Shown: positions 34,203-46,913, counted from the first letter of the stretch. The stretch: DNA of 64,000 nt from Sipunculus nudus (GCA_026874595.1 CM049312.1:48365429-48429428); one strand, 5' to 3'. Made by a program: numbers and translations. Notes: generated by a model not told the origin, from the sequence alone.

Positions 34203-37200
34203 TTTTAAAATGTCCTAGTCTGAAACTTGCAGGTCAGAAATGTCCATTTTTCTGAAATCATAATGACTAGGGTATGCAGGACTTATTATTATGGCTGCAT
34301 TTTAAGCCAAGCTTTTCATCCCAAACTTTCCATTTTGCTCATTTAGCTGACGTGCCAGTATGGGGAGAGCATAAATGAATTTGGGGTCACAAGGTCAAAG
34401 GTCAAGGTCACAGGGACCATCTGTTCACAAATTAGTTTCCAGATGATGACTCCAGTTTAGTTTGACATATTGGTTTTAAACTTAACATATATGACTCGCC
34501 ACTTAAGTAAGAACCGTGTGGATTTTGGGGTCCAGGGGTTAAAGATCATGGTCACAGGACTCATTTCTTTAAAAAGAATGCATATGCATTTGAAGCCAAA
34601 CTTTTCACTCAAACCTTACATCTTCAAGATATTGGTAACCTGCCAAAAGGGGAAGATTCTGTTCATTTTTAGGGTCATGAGGTCAAAGGGTAAGGTCACA
34701 GGACCAACTTCTTTAAAAAGATTGTTGATGTATTTTTAGCCAAACTTTCTGTCCGGAACATTCTGTCTTCCAGATGTTGCTCACCTGCCAATAGAAGCAG
34801 TAACTTATGGATATTGGGGTCACAAGGTCAAGGGTATGGGGGCCATCAATCCACATATTGGTTACAAGATGATAACACCAGTTTGATTTGAAATATTGAT
34901 TTCAAACTTGACTTATATATGGCCCACCACTAAAGTAAGAACTGTTGATTCTGGGGTCATGAGATTAAAGGTCAAGATCACAGGACCCACTACTTTAGAA
35001 AGATTGTGGATGCATTTTAAGCCAAACTTTTCATCTCAATCCTTCCATCATCAACATACGGTGCACCTGCCAATAGGGGATGTTTCCTTTTGATTTTGGG
35101 GTCATAAGGTTAAAGGTTAAGGTCACAGGGCCCATCCATTCACAAATTAATTTATGGATGATAACTCAAGTTTGGGTAGACAGGTTGGCTTCAAACTGAT
35201 CACAGGACCAATATTTTGGAAAACCTCATAAACATATATCCTTATAGACAAATGCAGCTGAGCTGACCCATTGGTCCCTAGTTTTGCATGGATATTAGTC
35301 ATGGAGTGTTCCAATAGTTTCTTCAGCCTGGTGGGGCCACCTGTATTTTTCAATTATTTATGATTTTTTTTCTAGATTTCTGATACCTTAAAACATGCAG
35401 TCATCTGTTAACAGGGCACGAATGGTAACCATTGGACTTAGAATCTTTTTAACTTGACATGCAGGGAGGCCCATGAAAAGTCTCCTAGAAAACCTGAAAT
35501 TAGGTCTCTGTTACCCATAACCTCTGAGCTATAGGGCTTTGAAGTGCCCCCAAGAAAAACTAAAAATTTGATACAAAAGCTCTAGTATCTCAACAAATAT
35601 TCATTGATTGCCATGCTTCTTTGCATGCATATTCATCATGGAGTGTTTCATCAGTTCCTGCTGACTGGTTGGGCCACCTGTATTTTTAGCTCGGCTGACT
35701 ATAAGTCATCTGAGGTATAGTCATTGTCCATTGTCTGTCGTCCGTCCGTCTGTCCGTAGATGTGGCACGTTTTGAAACCGTAAGACCTAGGAATCCAAAA
35801 TTCGGCATAATGTTAGATGTCCCCAAGATCGCCTACCAAGCCGAAAACTGGGTCTTTGCCACTTCGTTCCTTTGAGAAATTAAGGAAAAACCTCGATTTT
35901 TTTATTAAAAACCTATTTTCACACTTCAGGACTGCCTAATATCAAAACTACTCATCTGTTTTTCCTCTTATTTACCATGAATATTCCCCTATATAGTTCC
36001 TATGTACATGCCAGAAATTATGTCTTTATTATATAATTTAGAAAAGTTATGGGCCCAAACATAATGCATTTTGTTAAAAATCAGGGAAGATATTTGATCA
36101 CTTAACACAAAACATGTTAAAGCTATGGACTTTTTTTCCCAGTAATATAACTTTAATTAATCAAAATTAAATTGTATACCCAAAATTAGATCAAAATCTT
36201 TTAAATTTTTTCAAATATTAACAAAAAAATAAAAACTTGGTACCTTAAGTTTTGCCCAACTTTGACCATGGCACGTTTTTTTCCTGTAAGTACTGTGGAT
36301 TTAATTTTCACAGCATGTTTATGTTAGCATTTTGTCTGTTAACACCAAAACTTTGAAACCAGTTGATCAAAAACTGTAGATTTTATTCAAGTTTTCAAGC
36401 ACCATGTAACATATTGTTTACATCAACTTGTGTTATGCAGTTTGCAAGAGCTCAGCTCCCCATCTTCAGCTCTCAGTTCCTAAAATTTGGCATACAATTA
36501 GATGTCTCCAAAATCCCCTACCATGCCAAGAATTTGGTCACTAGGACTTAATACCTTCGAGATATTAATGAAAAACTTCATTTTTCCATTAAAAACCCAT
36601 TGTTACACTTCAAGACTGCCTAATATCAAAACCACTAATCTGACTTTAATCATATATAATATATATTTTTCTATACATTCTCTAAGCACATGCCAGAAAT
36701 GATGTCAGTATTGCCTAATTGTTTTAAGTTATGGGCCCAAACATAATGCACTTTGTAAAAAATCAAGAAATATATTTACTCCCTTTACAAGGGGATTGCT
36801 GAAGCTAGAGATTTTTTGTCAAGGATGTAACATTATTTAATCAAGATTCAATTGAATACCCAAAATTATTTCTGAATTTTTCAAATTTTATAAGTTATTA
36901 GTATAAAATATAAAATTAGTACCTTAAATTTTGCCCAACTTTGACCATGGCAAGTTTGTTTCCTGTGAGCACTGTTGATCTAATTTTCATATCATGCACA
37001 CATAAGGATTTCAGCTTTTCAGTTTAGAAAGCTGAAAGAAATTGGCCAAAAATTGTAGCTTTTATTAATGTTTTTATGATACCATGTCAGACCTTGGCTC
37101 TCTCAAGCCCCTCTTGAGTCAACTTTATGTTGACCTTGTTGAACTTTCACCAAATTATGCATGCTTGACGCGAGGCATTCACTGGGGCAGCCAGGCAGCT

Positions 37201-37435
37201 TATGGCCAGCCACAATTGATCCAGGTGTCCAACCCAACTCATCTAGTAGTTTTAACCAACAACATAACAATAAATTAATAAATTTTTATTGATTTTAATA
37301 ACAAATTAAAGAAAAATAGAATAGGAATTTGTTAGTTTATAATAACAGGAAATTAACTTGCAGTTACTGATGATATAAGAATCTTGTATCGATTGATAGA
37401 ATGTCACATATTCCAAATAACACCATGCAGTATTT

Positions 37436-38801
37436 TTATGCCCCCTGCCACAAAGTGGCCGGGGCATATAGTTTTACCCATGTCCATCATTCCGTCCTTC
37501 CGTCATTCTGAAATCAAACAGTTGTATGGACTTTTTTACGCAATGCCTGCACATATTGGCCTGATTTTTAGTGTGTGGGCAGATATAGACCAGTTACAGA
37601 TCAAGTTCGCGTTTCGTCCCGGTTGACCTACTTTTGACTGTTTTACAGCTCCTAAACTTAAAAAATTTCATGAAAAATAGAAATTTCATGACAAATACAC
37701 ATGTACACACTTTTTTTCGCAATGCCTGCAGATATTGGCCTGATTTTTGGTGTGTAAGCAGATAATGACCAGTTACAGATCGAGTTCGCGTTTTGTCCCA
37801 GTTGACCTATTTTTGACTGTTTTACAGCTCCTAAACTTAGAAAATTTCATGAAAAATAGAAATTTTCATGACAAATGTACACATGCATGTACGGACTTTT
37901 TTTCGCAATGCCTGCAGATATTGGCCTGATTTTTTGTGTGTGGGCAGATAATGACCAGTTACAGATCAAGTTCGCGTTTTGTCACAGTTGACCTACTTTT
38001 GAACGTTTTACGGCTCCTAAACATAAAAAATTTCATGAAAGACAGAAATTTTTATGGAAAATGCACGTTTGGACTTTTTTTCACAATGCCTGCATATACT
38101 GGCATGATTTTTTGTGTGTGGGCAGATAATGACCAGTTACAGATCGAGTTCACGTTTTGTCCCAGTTGACCTACTTTTGACCATTTGTCGGTGCTCTAAC
38201 ATAGAAAATTTCATAAAAAAGTGCACATGTATGGACTTTTTTTCACAGTGCCTGCAGATACGGGCCTGATTTTTGGTGTGTAGGCAGATAATGACCAGTT
38301 ACAGATCGAGTTCTTGTTTTGTCCCAGTTGACCTACTTTTGACCATTTGACTGCTCCTGAACATAGAAAGTTTCATGAAAAATAGAAATTTTCATAACAA
38401 ATGCATATGTACTGACTTTTTTTCCTCAATGTCTGCAGATACCACCCTGATTTTTTATGTGTGGGCAGATAATGACAGTTACAGATCAAGTTCGTGTTTC
38501 GTCCTGGTTGACCTACTTTTGATTGTTTTACGGCTCACAAACATAAAAAATTTCATGAAAGACAGAAATTTTTATGGAAAATGCACATGTGTGGACTTTT
38601 TTTCACAATGCCTGCATATACTGGCATGATTTTTGGTGTGTTGCTTGATAATGACCCGTTACAGATCGAGTTTGCATTTTGCCCTTGTTGACCTACTTTT
38701 GACTATACGACACCTCCTGAACTTAAAAAATTTTTCAAAATTTTACAAATGTTTCTGATTTGCCCCAGGCGGGGGCATTCGTGTCGTTCAGACACATCTA
38801 G
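37436..38801 (+). mobile_element. D-family element, 1.37 kb
   Basis: The head is TTATGCCCCCTGCCAC with partner GTGGCCGGGGCATA. The end is GGCGGGGGCAT, a hairpin close to TGTCGTTCCGACA, and ATCTAG. Six to seven core units of about 180 bp lie between. The paralogous site at 10086-10090 (ATTTTTCAGTTC) is uninterrupted; here ATTTTT precedes and TTCAGTTC follows the element. Confidence 0.85.
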
Positions 38802-39025
38802 TTCAGTTCAATTTTAATGATATAAAAGTCAATCATATTATTCATTACTAATCATTAGGGATCATATGAAGGAAATTACTGATAGACAAAGATGCAGTTG
38901 ATAATATTAATCTAGATTCCTACTGTGTCTTATGTGTACATTAATGTGAAATTAGTCCAAAATGAATATATTTATTTTTTTTAATATTAATAAAAGCCAT
39001 AAAAACCAGGTACTTATGATCATTA

Positions 39026-41476
39026 GGCCAAAAAAAAAATCCTTTGTTTCTGGTAACATAGCAGAAAATCTTGGGTCGGTAGGTAGGTAACAGTTTTTTT
39101 TTTTTTTTTTTTACATCCCGTTTCATTACACGAGTTCAGTGCTACATGATCTCTATATGCTATCAATTTACACACAAAACACCTTAAATTTGTAATTACA
39201 CGTACACACATGTGTCTGAAATAGATATTCCGCCACGTATTAAGAAATTCTGTATCAAAGTCTGACAGGTCCTAAAGTGTTGTGGCCTGATCTTCATCTT
39301 CGCTCACCGCAAATTTATGCAAAGAAGACAAAGCTGCATTCAGGTAACTTGCCACAGTCCCGAGTGATGTCAGAAAATGTCTGATTAATTTTACCTTAAA
39401 ATTTGGAATGGAGACGTGGATGGGGGATAGGAAACAGGAATTTATTTTCCCTTGTCGTATCGTAAAAGCGGTCCTAATTTGGATGATGCTATAATGGAAA
39501 TATTAATGATGGCTATCATATAGATTGTTGCAAGGTGAGTCAGATAGAAAAAAAGTATAAATACCTTTAAATGCATGTTTATATTGGTTATTATAACTAT
39601 TTATGCAATGCAATAAATTGTATTTGATGTTTGCAAATTAGTTAAAACATGGCATTTTATTGTAATGATTGTATCACCGGTATTGAGAAAATATTGATGT
39701 GTTTACTTCCAAATCATCCTAGGAGTTAACAATTTTAAAAGTGTCCAGAGGTTGTCTTTTGATTGTAAAAATTCAGTGTGTACCTGGAGGTTCCAGTGAA
39801 AATATGTGATCTGATCTGCTTGTCGCTGTTTGTAGGTATTTATTTTGATCAGAAAAACAAACTCCCTAAATTCATGGAATCCCCCAAAAAGAGTTCCTTG
39901 GATTTATATTTGATTATGTACAATTATCATACTATTCTTAATCATTTTCTGAGCATAAAGTTTGTACTATCTGGAATTTTCAAGGAAAGATCAGAAAATC
40001 TAATAAATTTCGCACAGATTGCCTGTGGTCATGATCGTCACTTAATCTATTTGACACATCATTCATGTCACCAGGTCACTTCCTTTTGCCAGGGGCGCAT
40101 TTAAAAATATTGCCGGTTAACTGAATTGACTAGAAATATCTGAATTTACCATGTGGATTTTCGCGGGAAACTGAAGTGGATTTGCGATCACTGATTTGCC
40201 AGAAGTCACTTGGCGCTCTGTTACCGTCAACTCATAACTGTCGAGAGGTCAGGAGTTCATGCAATGCAGCTTGGGTGTGGAAAAAATGTGTCTCTTCCTT
40301 TTATCGTACACTGCGTACAACTGCTCAATTTAATATTCAAGATAATAAAGGGAGTGTACGCACAGGACGGAACAGCCTCCCGGAGCGCTACCGTGTCATG
40401 TACTCTTTGTGACAACGCATACAACCGCGTAGTTTCCACTGGCAATGTGGCTTCTTGGACGAGGGAATTCATCAAATAATACAAATATTACTGTTGAAAT
40501 GGAATATTTTGTTATATTTATATATAGTAATAGGTGAAACAAGCCCATTTTATATCTCTGAATAACTTTGTTTAGACCAGTTGACGTGAAAATCAGTACC
40601 GCCGACCGTGTCCATTTTAAACTTCTGTTAGCAATATCAAAGTTGAAAGAAAAGAAACTGCAGGGGAATTTGACTTGAGAAAGTGGTGACTTGTAAGGTG
40701 GAAAGATGAAATTCAGACATTTTTGCTGCAAAAAGTTTCATACATATACATTTTGTCCAGGATATTTTGGCGCGAAAGGAAAATCATACGCTCAAAACGT
40801 ATTTTGCTTAACCTTTGCCGAATGAAATGACCCCCCCCCCCCCCCTCGTAATTGGTCGGTGCAAGTTTTGTCAGAAACTCTGACAGTAGTATTGGTATAT
40901 TCGCGTGGCTGTCAACATAAGGTCTACCTCGTTTAATACCAGACGGTCGGACTTGAAAGCCTGGACTTTACATATATATCAGCCTGGACCTCCAGCGACA
41001 CATGTCAAGCGAAGATGCACGGAGGTCGGCAAATGAGGAAATTTGACCAGTTACGTCAGAGACATTGTTAGGTCATTTATTAGAATAGACTCTTCATATT
41101 ATATAATAAGGCAACCTGACATAAGCTGCCATAAATTACAACAATTACATGTCAAGAAAAAGAGAAGCTTCTAGAAACATGCGTATTTAACAGTGGTGAA
41201 CTTTTGAAATACCAAATGTGTCGATAAACTTTATCCTGTGCTGCGACTCTTAGCAAACGTCAGCCTGACGGGGAATACCGAGAGCGCTTTTTCTAAGAAT
41301 AATTATAGCGGAAATCTGCACTGAAAAGGTCTGGCGGGAAAATTGGGACACTTTTTTATTCTTCGAAGGCATGTATTTATTGCTTATTTTGGCATACAAA
41401 TCAATCTAAAAACTTTTGAGTTGGCTGGAAAAATTAGGGTCGGTCGGGTGACCGGAAACAAAAGTTTTTTTTGGCC
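39026..41476. mobile_element. 2.45-kb DNA transposon with TTA duplication, PIF/Harbinger-like
   Basis: The termini are GGCCAAAAAAAA on each strand, continuing with TTTGTTTC and GGT-AC words as an imperfect inverted repeat of about 35 bp. TTA stands on both sides (39023-39025 and 41477-41479), while the paralogous B copy has one TTA at 10313-10315. A 3-bp TTA/TAA duplication is typical of PIF/Harbinger; this assignment is inferred. The interior (T tract at 39094-39112, C tract near 40832) has only short open frames and no recognisable transposase, so it is non-autonomous or decayed. Confidence 0.75.
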
Positions 41477-42965
41477 TTATTTAAATGTGTAAATTTTGTA
41501 TATTCTGGATTCTCAACATCATTGTTTGGTGAAAACTATATAAATACCAGACATGGTGCAAATACTTTGCAATTGAAAATTTAATACAAATATGAATATG
41601 TACTCCATTATAAAATTTCTTGCATAAAGAATGGGAATTCAGGTTAAAATGAAAGTATATGAATACCAGTGCAAATACTTTCAAAATGTATTCATGAATG
41701 CATTCATGAATATATTCTTTAATATTATTTTTATAATCATTTCAGTTATATTTCATTTAAAAAATCATATGATTCTCTTATTATTTTTAATAAAAATTAT
41801 ATTTGGGACAATATTTGTAATTTTTTTAATAAATAGTTAAACTCTTATATTATATGTTCTGCTTATAAGTTATATGGCCAAGTCAAAATCTGTGTGACAA
41901 TAGTTCTCCATTTGTTAATAATATAAATTAAATCAATCCTCTTCCCTGTCTCCACAGGTATTATCAAAATCATACATAAGCTAAACAAAAACAACTCATA
42001 ATACAGCTTATTTTTATTACCACACTAAACCTGCATGTGCCTCATTTCTAAATCATATTTTTTATCATATATAACAGCTGAGCGCCGTGACCCATAGGTC
42101 CCTTGTTTTTATTTTTTATGATTTCTTTTTCTCTATTTTTGAGACCTTAAAAGATGCAGTCATCTGTTAACAGGGCTCAAATGGTAACCATTGGACCTAG
42201 AATCTTCTATCTTGACATGCTGGGAGGTTAATAAAATATCTCAGTGGAAACCTGAAATTAGGTCTCTGTTACCCATATCCTCAGAGCTATAGGGCTCAGT
42301 AGACCATCAAGAATCACTTAACATTTGATACAAAAGCTCTAGTATCTCAACAAATTGTGCATAGATTGCCATGATTCATCATGGTATGTTTCATCATTCT
42401 TGCAGACTGGTAGCGCCACCTGGATTTTTTTCAATTTTTATGCATTTTCTCTCTATTTTTGAAACCTTCAAAGATACGGTCGTCCATTAACAGAACAGGG
42501 AGGTCGATGAAAAATATCCTCGGAAACATGAAAATCAGGTCTCCGTTACCCATATTCTATGAGCAATGGGGCTTATAAGCACACCCGAGAATTTTTGAAA
42601 ATTTGATACCAAAGAAGGGCACAAATCATAACCATTGGACCCAGAATCTTCTCACTCTGCATCATGAGAGTTCCTCAAAAGTTCTCCCCTCAAAACCTGA
42701 AATTTGGTCACTGTAACCTATATTCTTAGAGTTATATGGTATGTTTGAGCATCCCAGAAGTAATGAAAAATACACACAAATTGCCAGGTTCCTCAGGAAA
42801 GGCTGGTTCAATTGTTATCAAATTTGGTGTGCTAATGGGTCTTGATGAGCTTAAGCTAATATGCGTGAATGATGATGCCACCTATATTATCTTAAGTAGT
42901 TTCCTGTGCAAGGACATATTGTCAACATGTCAGTTGGCTGAGCATCATGACCCATGGGTCACTTG

Positions 42966-44367
42966 TTATCAAGCTCCTGGAACAAAGCCTTTCTCTGCCT
43001 GTCTGAATATCATCAATTATAAAAAAAAAATGAAATGTGAAATGTTCCTTGAAATATTTTGTGATAAATGTATCAGAGTGAACAGTTATATGGTGGAAGA
43101 CCATGTATAAGCTACAAATTCGAGTTTAATACCCGTTTTATGGTAGCGAACTGCACACCACACAGTCCGAGAAAAACAATAAACAAATTAGGTCAGCATC
43201 TTGTGTTGTTGATTTCCACCTGCCTAAGACACCACATATTTCTTAATAAACAAATGTACCATCTCTTTGCATCATAACACTTTGAAGGTGCCACCGGCAG
43301 GGGACAATAAAAATGGTGATCTTTTGTCAAGATCTTTAAAAACAAATCAGCTGAATTCTATTTCATCATCTTTAGGATACCTTGTGAACATGATAAATAT
43401 TTGAAATATTGCATATATTTTTCCCTAAAATTTGACATACCAGTTCTTTCTGCCATGTTCTCAAATTAGTCTGAAGATGGATGACCTTGATCCTTCAAGT
43501 TCAAATCTGCAGAAATTTAGAATAACTGTGACCCCTATAACTTTTAAAATACTGAAGATTTCCCCCTCAAATATTGCAAATTGTTTGCACAATGCTCTGG
43601 CAAGGTAACAACTTGTGACCTCCTTGATCTGCATGGGCTAACCAGCCAAATTATAGTTCAACATCTTTAGGATTACTTGTGAAAAGAATAACTTATATTT
43701 TGTCCTCAAACTGATTGACAACATGTTCTCAAACTCCGACGAGTTCTCAGGAGATTAAAAACTGGTAACCTTTTACTTCTGGTGATTTTATACATCTCTC
43801 TTACAACTTGTATGGACCATTCATAATTGGATTCAGTCTCCACATATGTGTAACCAATCACTTAAGAAAGAACCCTGTTAACTTTGGTGTCAGAAGGTCA
43901 AAGGTGAAGATTACATCTGAAGTTGATTTCAGTTTGGCTGTCAGATGATAAAATTCCTGTTGTGATTGATAGGCTAAATGTCATGTAAGTCAGCTGAGCA
44001 TCATGACTCATGGTTTGCTTGATCTTTTAGTTTAATCCAATGAATATACCTTTCAAATGGTAGGCAAGATTGAAACATTAAATGATTTTAATGAATAATT
44101 TAAATTTAACATGATGCCTTGATCACTCAAATGTATTTAAATGTACTATGGGCCTGCAGGGTCATTATGACAACAAACTCACAGATTTTAGGACAATCAT
44201 AATAGGATTACCTTGCAAATAAAACAGCCCTTTAAGGTATCTGAAGTGAAAAGTGACCTATCATTATATATGTGTGTCATACATACGGTTTGTTGGTAAT
44301 CAAATTGAAATCAAAAGCACCATTCATATGCTTCTTATTAAACAAGAGGACCTGTGTTATTTTACAG
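42966..44367 (+). other. Intron with decayed B-like sequence
   Basis: A worn B terminus (CAGCTGAGCATCATGACTC, then GCTTG) lies at 43989-44020, with some AGGTCAAAGG-like words at about 43897. The rest is unassigned. The frame at 42736-43110 is not supported as a gene. Confidence 0.4.
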
Positions 44368-44417
44368 AGAAAGCTGAGAAACCAAGCAAGTCTCCATTCC
44401 GACAGACATACGACTGA
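44368..44417 (+). CDS. Probable terminal exon of the host gene
   Basis: A T-rich tract with acceptor GTTATTTTACAG precedes it. With the one base left over from exon 20982-21089 the first codon is GAG. The frame then reads KAEKPSKSPFRQTYD and stops at TGA 44415-44417. The phase agrees exactly with the upstream exon, and a short basic, proline/serine-containing tail is common for C-termini. A second frame through the same bases is open to 44478, so the choice depends on phase. Confidence is moderate because the exon is short and no homolog was compared. Confidence 0.55.
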
Positions 44418-44721
44418 GCAGTCTCCATGTCAGCCAGGCAAATCAGAGCGGTATTCATTCAGGTGTACTTGGAACTAATGAGGAGGATAGTATCAATTTA
44501 TCAAGGTGGTCAAGTGGATCAAGATGGTGTTAATTCCACTTAAGTGTCCATGGTGAAACAGAGGCTTGATAATTATGGAATCATCCTCAAAATAATGTCT
44601 GCTAAGGATGGAGTGACATGTTAAGAAATGAGGAAATTCTTTATATTTGATTTAAGTTTCACTGGGACATTGCTGATCATCTTTGAAACTCTTGACTGAT
44701 GAAAATCTTTGCAAATGCTTT
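44418..44721 (+). other. Probable 3' untranslated region
   Basis: Non-repeat sequence follows the stop codon up to the head of a B element. I see no AATAAA in it; the true 3' end could lie beyond the B insertion. Confidence 0.35.
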
Positions 44722-46282
44722 TTAGCTCAGCTGACTGTAAGTCATCTGAGCTATAGCAATCACTCTTTGTCCGTCGTCCAGCCGGCCGTCCGGCCGTCTG
44801 TCCATTAACAAGGCACAAATCGTAACCGCTGGACCTGGAATCTTCTTACTTTACATCCAGAGAGATCCATGAAAAATCTCCTTGGAAACCTGGAATTAGG
44901 TCTCTGTTACCCATATCCTTCGAGCTATGGGGCCCCAAAGTACCCTCCAGAATAGTGAAAAATTTCATACAAAAACTTCAATATCACTTTAACTACATCA
45001 CTGATGGTCATGATTTTTGGCATACATATTGATCATGAGATGTTTCATCAGTTTCTGCAGACTGGTGGCGCCACCTGTATTTTTAAAAATTTTTTCAATT
45101 TTTTTTTCTCTATTTTTGAGACCTTTAAGGATGTAGTTATCTGTCAACAGGGTTCAAATTGTAACGACTGGACCTAGAATCTTCATTCCTAACACAGGGA
45201 GACCCATGAAAAGTCTCCATGGAAACCTGAAATTAGGTCTCTGTTACCCATATCCTTTGAGCTATGGCACTCCAAAGTACAGCTCAGAATAATGGAAATT
45301 TTGATACAAAAGCTGAAGGATCTGAACAACTTAAGCAGAGATCACCATAATTGTTTGTATGGATATTGATCATGGAGTGTTAAATCAGTTTCTGCAGCCT
45401 GGTGGCACCACATGTATTTGATCGGGCTTTTTTTCGAATTTTTTTCTCTTTTTTTGAGACCTTTAAAGATATGAACATCTGTTAACAGGGCACAAATTAT
45501 AACAACTGGACCTAGAATCTTCATTCTTTACACACAGGGAGACCCATTAAAAATCTCCATGGAAACCTGAAATTAGGTCTCTGTTACCCATATCCATTAA
45601 GCTGTATGGCTCTAAAATACCCCCCAGAAAAGTAAAAAACTTGATACAAAAACTCCAGTATCTCAATAACTTTAACACTGATGCTCATGATTTTTGGCAT
45701 AGATATTGATCATGACATGTTCCATCAGTTTCAGCAGACTGGGTGCGTCACCTCTATTTTTTTCAAATTTTTACCAATTATTTTCTCTTTTTTTGAGACC
45801 TTTAAAGATGTGGTTATCTGTCAACAGGGTACAAATTGTAACAACTGGACCTAGAATCTTCATTCTTGTCATTCAAGGAGGCCCATGAAAAGTGTCTGTG
45901 GAAACCTGAAATTAGGTCTCTGTTACCCATATCCTTCAAGCTATAGGACTCCAAAGTATCCCTCAGAATAGTGGAAAATTTGATACAAAAGCTGAAGTAT
46001 CTGAACAAATAATCCAGAGACCACCATGCTTCTTTGCATGGATATTGACCATTAAGTGTTTTTATTAGTTTCTGCAGACTGGTGGAGTCACCTGAATTTT
46101 TTTTAAAGTTTACACATTTTTTCTCTATTTTTGAGATATATTAATACAGACACAATCTTGGCCTGTTGGTTAATCTATCTGACGCTTCAGTTCAATGGTT
46201 ATATACTACCATTCAGATGATAAAATTTCCTTTTGCAAATCTCTTCCCAGTCAGCTGAGCGTCATGACCCATGGGTCACTTG
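44722..46282 (+). mobile_element. B-family element, complete and uninterrupted, 1.56 kb
   Basis: The head TTAGCTCAGCTGACTG folds with AGTCATCTGAGCT. CCGGCCGTCC repeats follow. The end is CAGCTGAGCG, GACCCATGGGTC, ACTTG, then TT. Four core units of about 335 bp contain TCTGTTAACAGGG, GACCTAGAATCTTC, GGAAACCTGAAATTAGGTC, GAGCTATGG, and a GGTGGCGCCACC-like site followed by TGTATTTTT. This is the best reference for the unspoiled core. Confidence 0.85.
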
Positions 46283-46913
46283 TTCTTAATTATACTAACA
46301 GCAATCAAAAAATTGAGTTTCTAACAGTGCTAGTAAACTTAATGGATTGTCACAAATTGTTTTACTGTTTATTTTTGCTATGAACTTGTTATTAAGCATT
46401 TGTTATACATTATTTTCATCCAGGGCACTATTCCATCCATTGCTATAAAAAGCATCAGTTCAGCCAAATTGCTTAATATGTTAGAGAAATAATCCAAGAA
46501 ACAAACTCTCAAGTTCGTTCAAATGGTTTGGGCTCAGTAAATTTTAGCCAAGTTACATGAATTTGAACTTAGTCAAGTAAGCATATGAACAATACAATTT
46601 TTTATAACAAATAATTAGTGGTAACTAGTGTCTGTTGGAGAGACTATCTGGACAGTCGAGGGCCCTCTCTGCTGGCAACCCGGGTTCAATCCCCAGGCAG
46701 TGTGTAAAACCCGGACCCCACAGATCCCGGACCCCAAATATCAATATCCACTTTTCCATTATTTCCGAGGTCCCTAAGTGTTGCAGCTTTGTAAATGACC
46801 AATTCAGTGAAAGATTTAATTATACAAAAATATGTTGGGGAAGACAGACCCCAACTGCTTGAGTTTAATGACTGCTCCATATTGACAGACCCCAGTAACC
46901 ACCACTCATATTT
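46283..46913 (+). other. Unassigned region with a tRNA-like B-box
   Basis: At about 46678-46692 the words CCCGGGTTCAATCCCC match an RNA polymerase III B-box/T-arm. No good A-box, acceptor stem or anticodon arm can be drawn, so it is at most a SINE or tRNA-pseudogene remnant. The rest is unrecognised, with A-like words near 46500. Confidence 0.3.

Larger units (their letters stand above)
31935..34286 (+). mobile_element. A-family element, 3' truncated
   Basis: The head is TTAGCGAACCTGTGAGC at a T run. The body includes TGGTGCCACC at 32412 and the dimeric core. After CATATTCTAG (34202) only part of the second A tail type remains before B body resumes at about 34287. The A terminal hairpin is missing. 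Confidence 0.6.
31265..35281 (+). mobile_element. B-family element nested in B, carrying a truncated A
   Basis: The head is TTAGCTCAGCTGTCTG. The end at 35281 is a worn version of the B terminus (AGCTGAGCTGACCCATTGG, TCCCTAG). The flanks CACCATGATT and TTGCATGGATATT join into a B-core sentence seen intact at 45340-45375 and 46016-46045. The body has (GTCT)n at 31750-31790 and AGGTCA repeats before and after the A insertion. Confidence 0.7.
35686..42105 (+). mobile_element. B-family element carrying D and a TTA-flanked DNA transposon
   Basis: The head TTAGCTCGGCTGACT is followed by GTCCGTCC. The 3' end is CAGCTGAGCGCCGTGACCC, ATAGG, TCCCTTG. Removing the two insertions leaves about 2.6 kb that aligns with 8325-10942. 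It sits in the T run directly after GGGCCACCTGTATTTTT of the outer B, whose core resumes at 42106 with TTTTATTTTTTATG. Confidence 0.8.
21425..42965 (+). mobile_element. Outer B-family element split by four nested elements
   Basis: The head TTAGCTCAGCTGACT at 21425 pairs with the 3' end GACCCATGGGTC plus ACTTG at 42965. Remaining B core pieces are 21425-21761, 26511-26533, 31013-31264, 35282-35685 and 42106-42965. Between them lie A (to 26510), D (26534-31012), B (31265-35281) and B (35686-42105). Each break falls in a T run, and joining the neighbours gives ordinary B core as seen intact at 44722-46282. The reconstruction is an inference; separate truncated B copies are the alternative. It fills most of the last intron of the host gene. 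Confidence 0.6.

Noticed and set aside
40176-40731. Overlapping open frames in the interior of the TTA-flanked element
   Set aside because: They overlap on both strands, are short, begin without convincing starts and lack transposase motifs.
42736-43110. 124-codon open frame on the + strand
   Set aside because: It crosses decayed B core and the B 3' end (GACCCATGGGTC), so it is repeat-derived.
44368-44478. Alternative open frame in the terminal exon reading RKLRNQASLHSD and on
   Set aside because: It does not match the phase left by the exon ending at 21089; the frame that does match stops at 44417.
46660-46710. Possible tRNA gene
   Set aside because: Only the B-box/T-arm words are present; no acceptor stem, D-arm or anticodon arm could be drawn.
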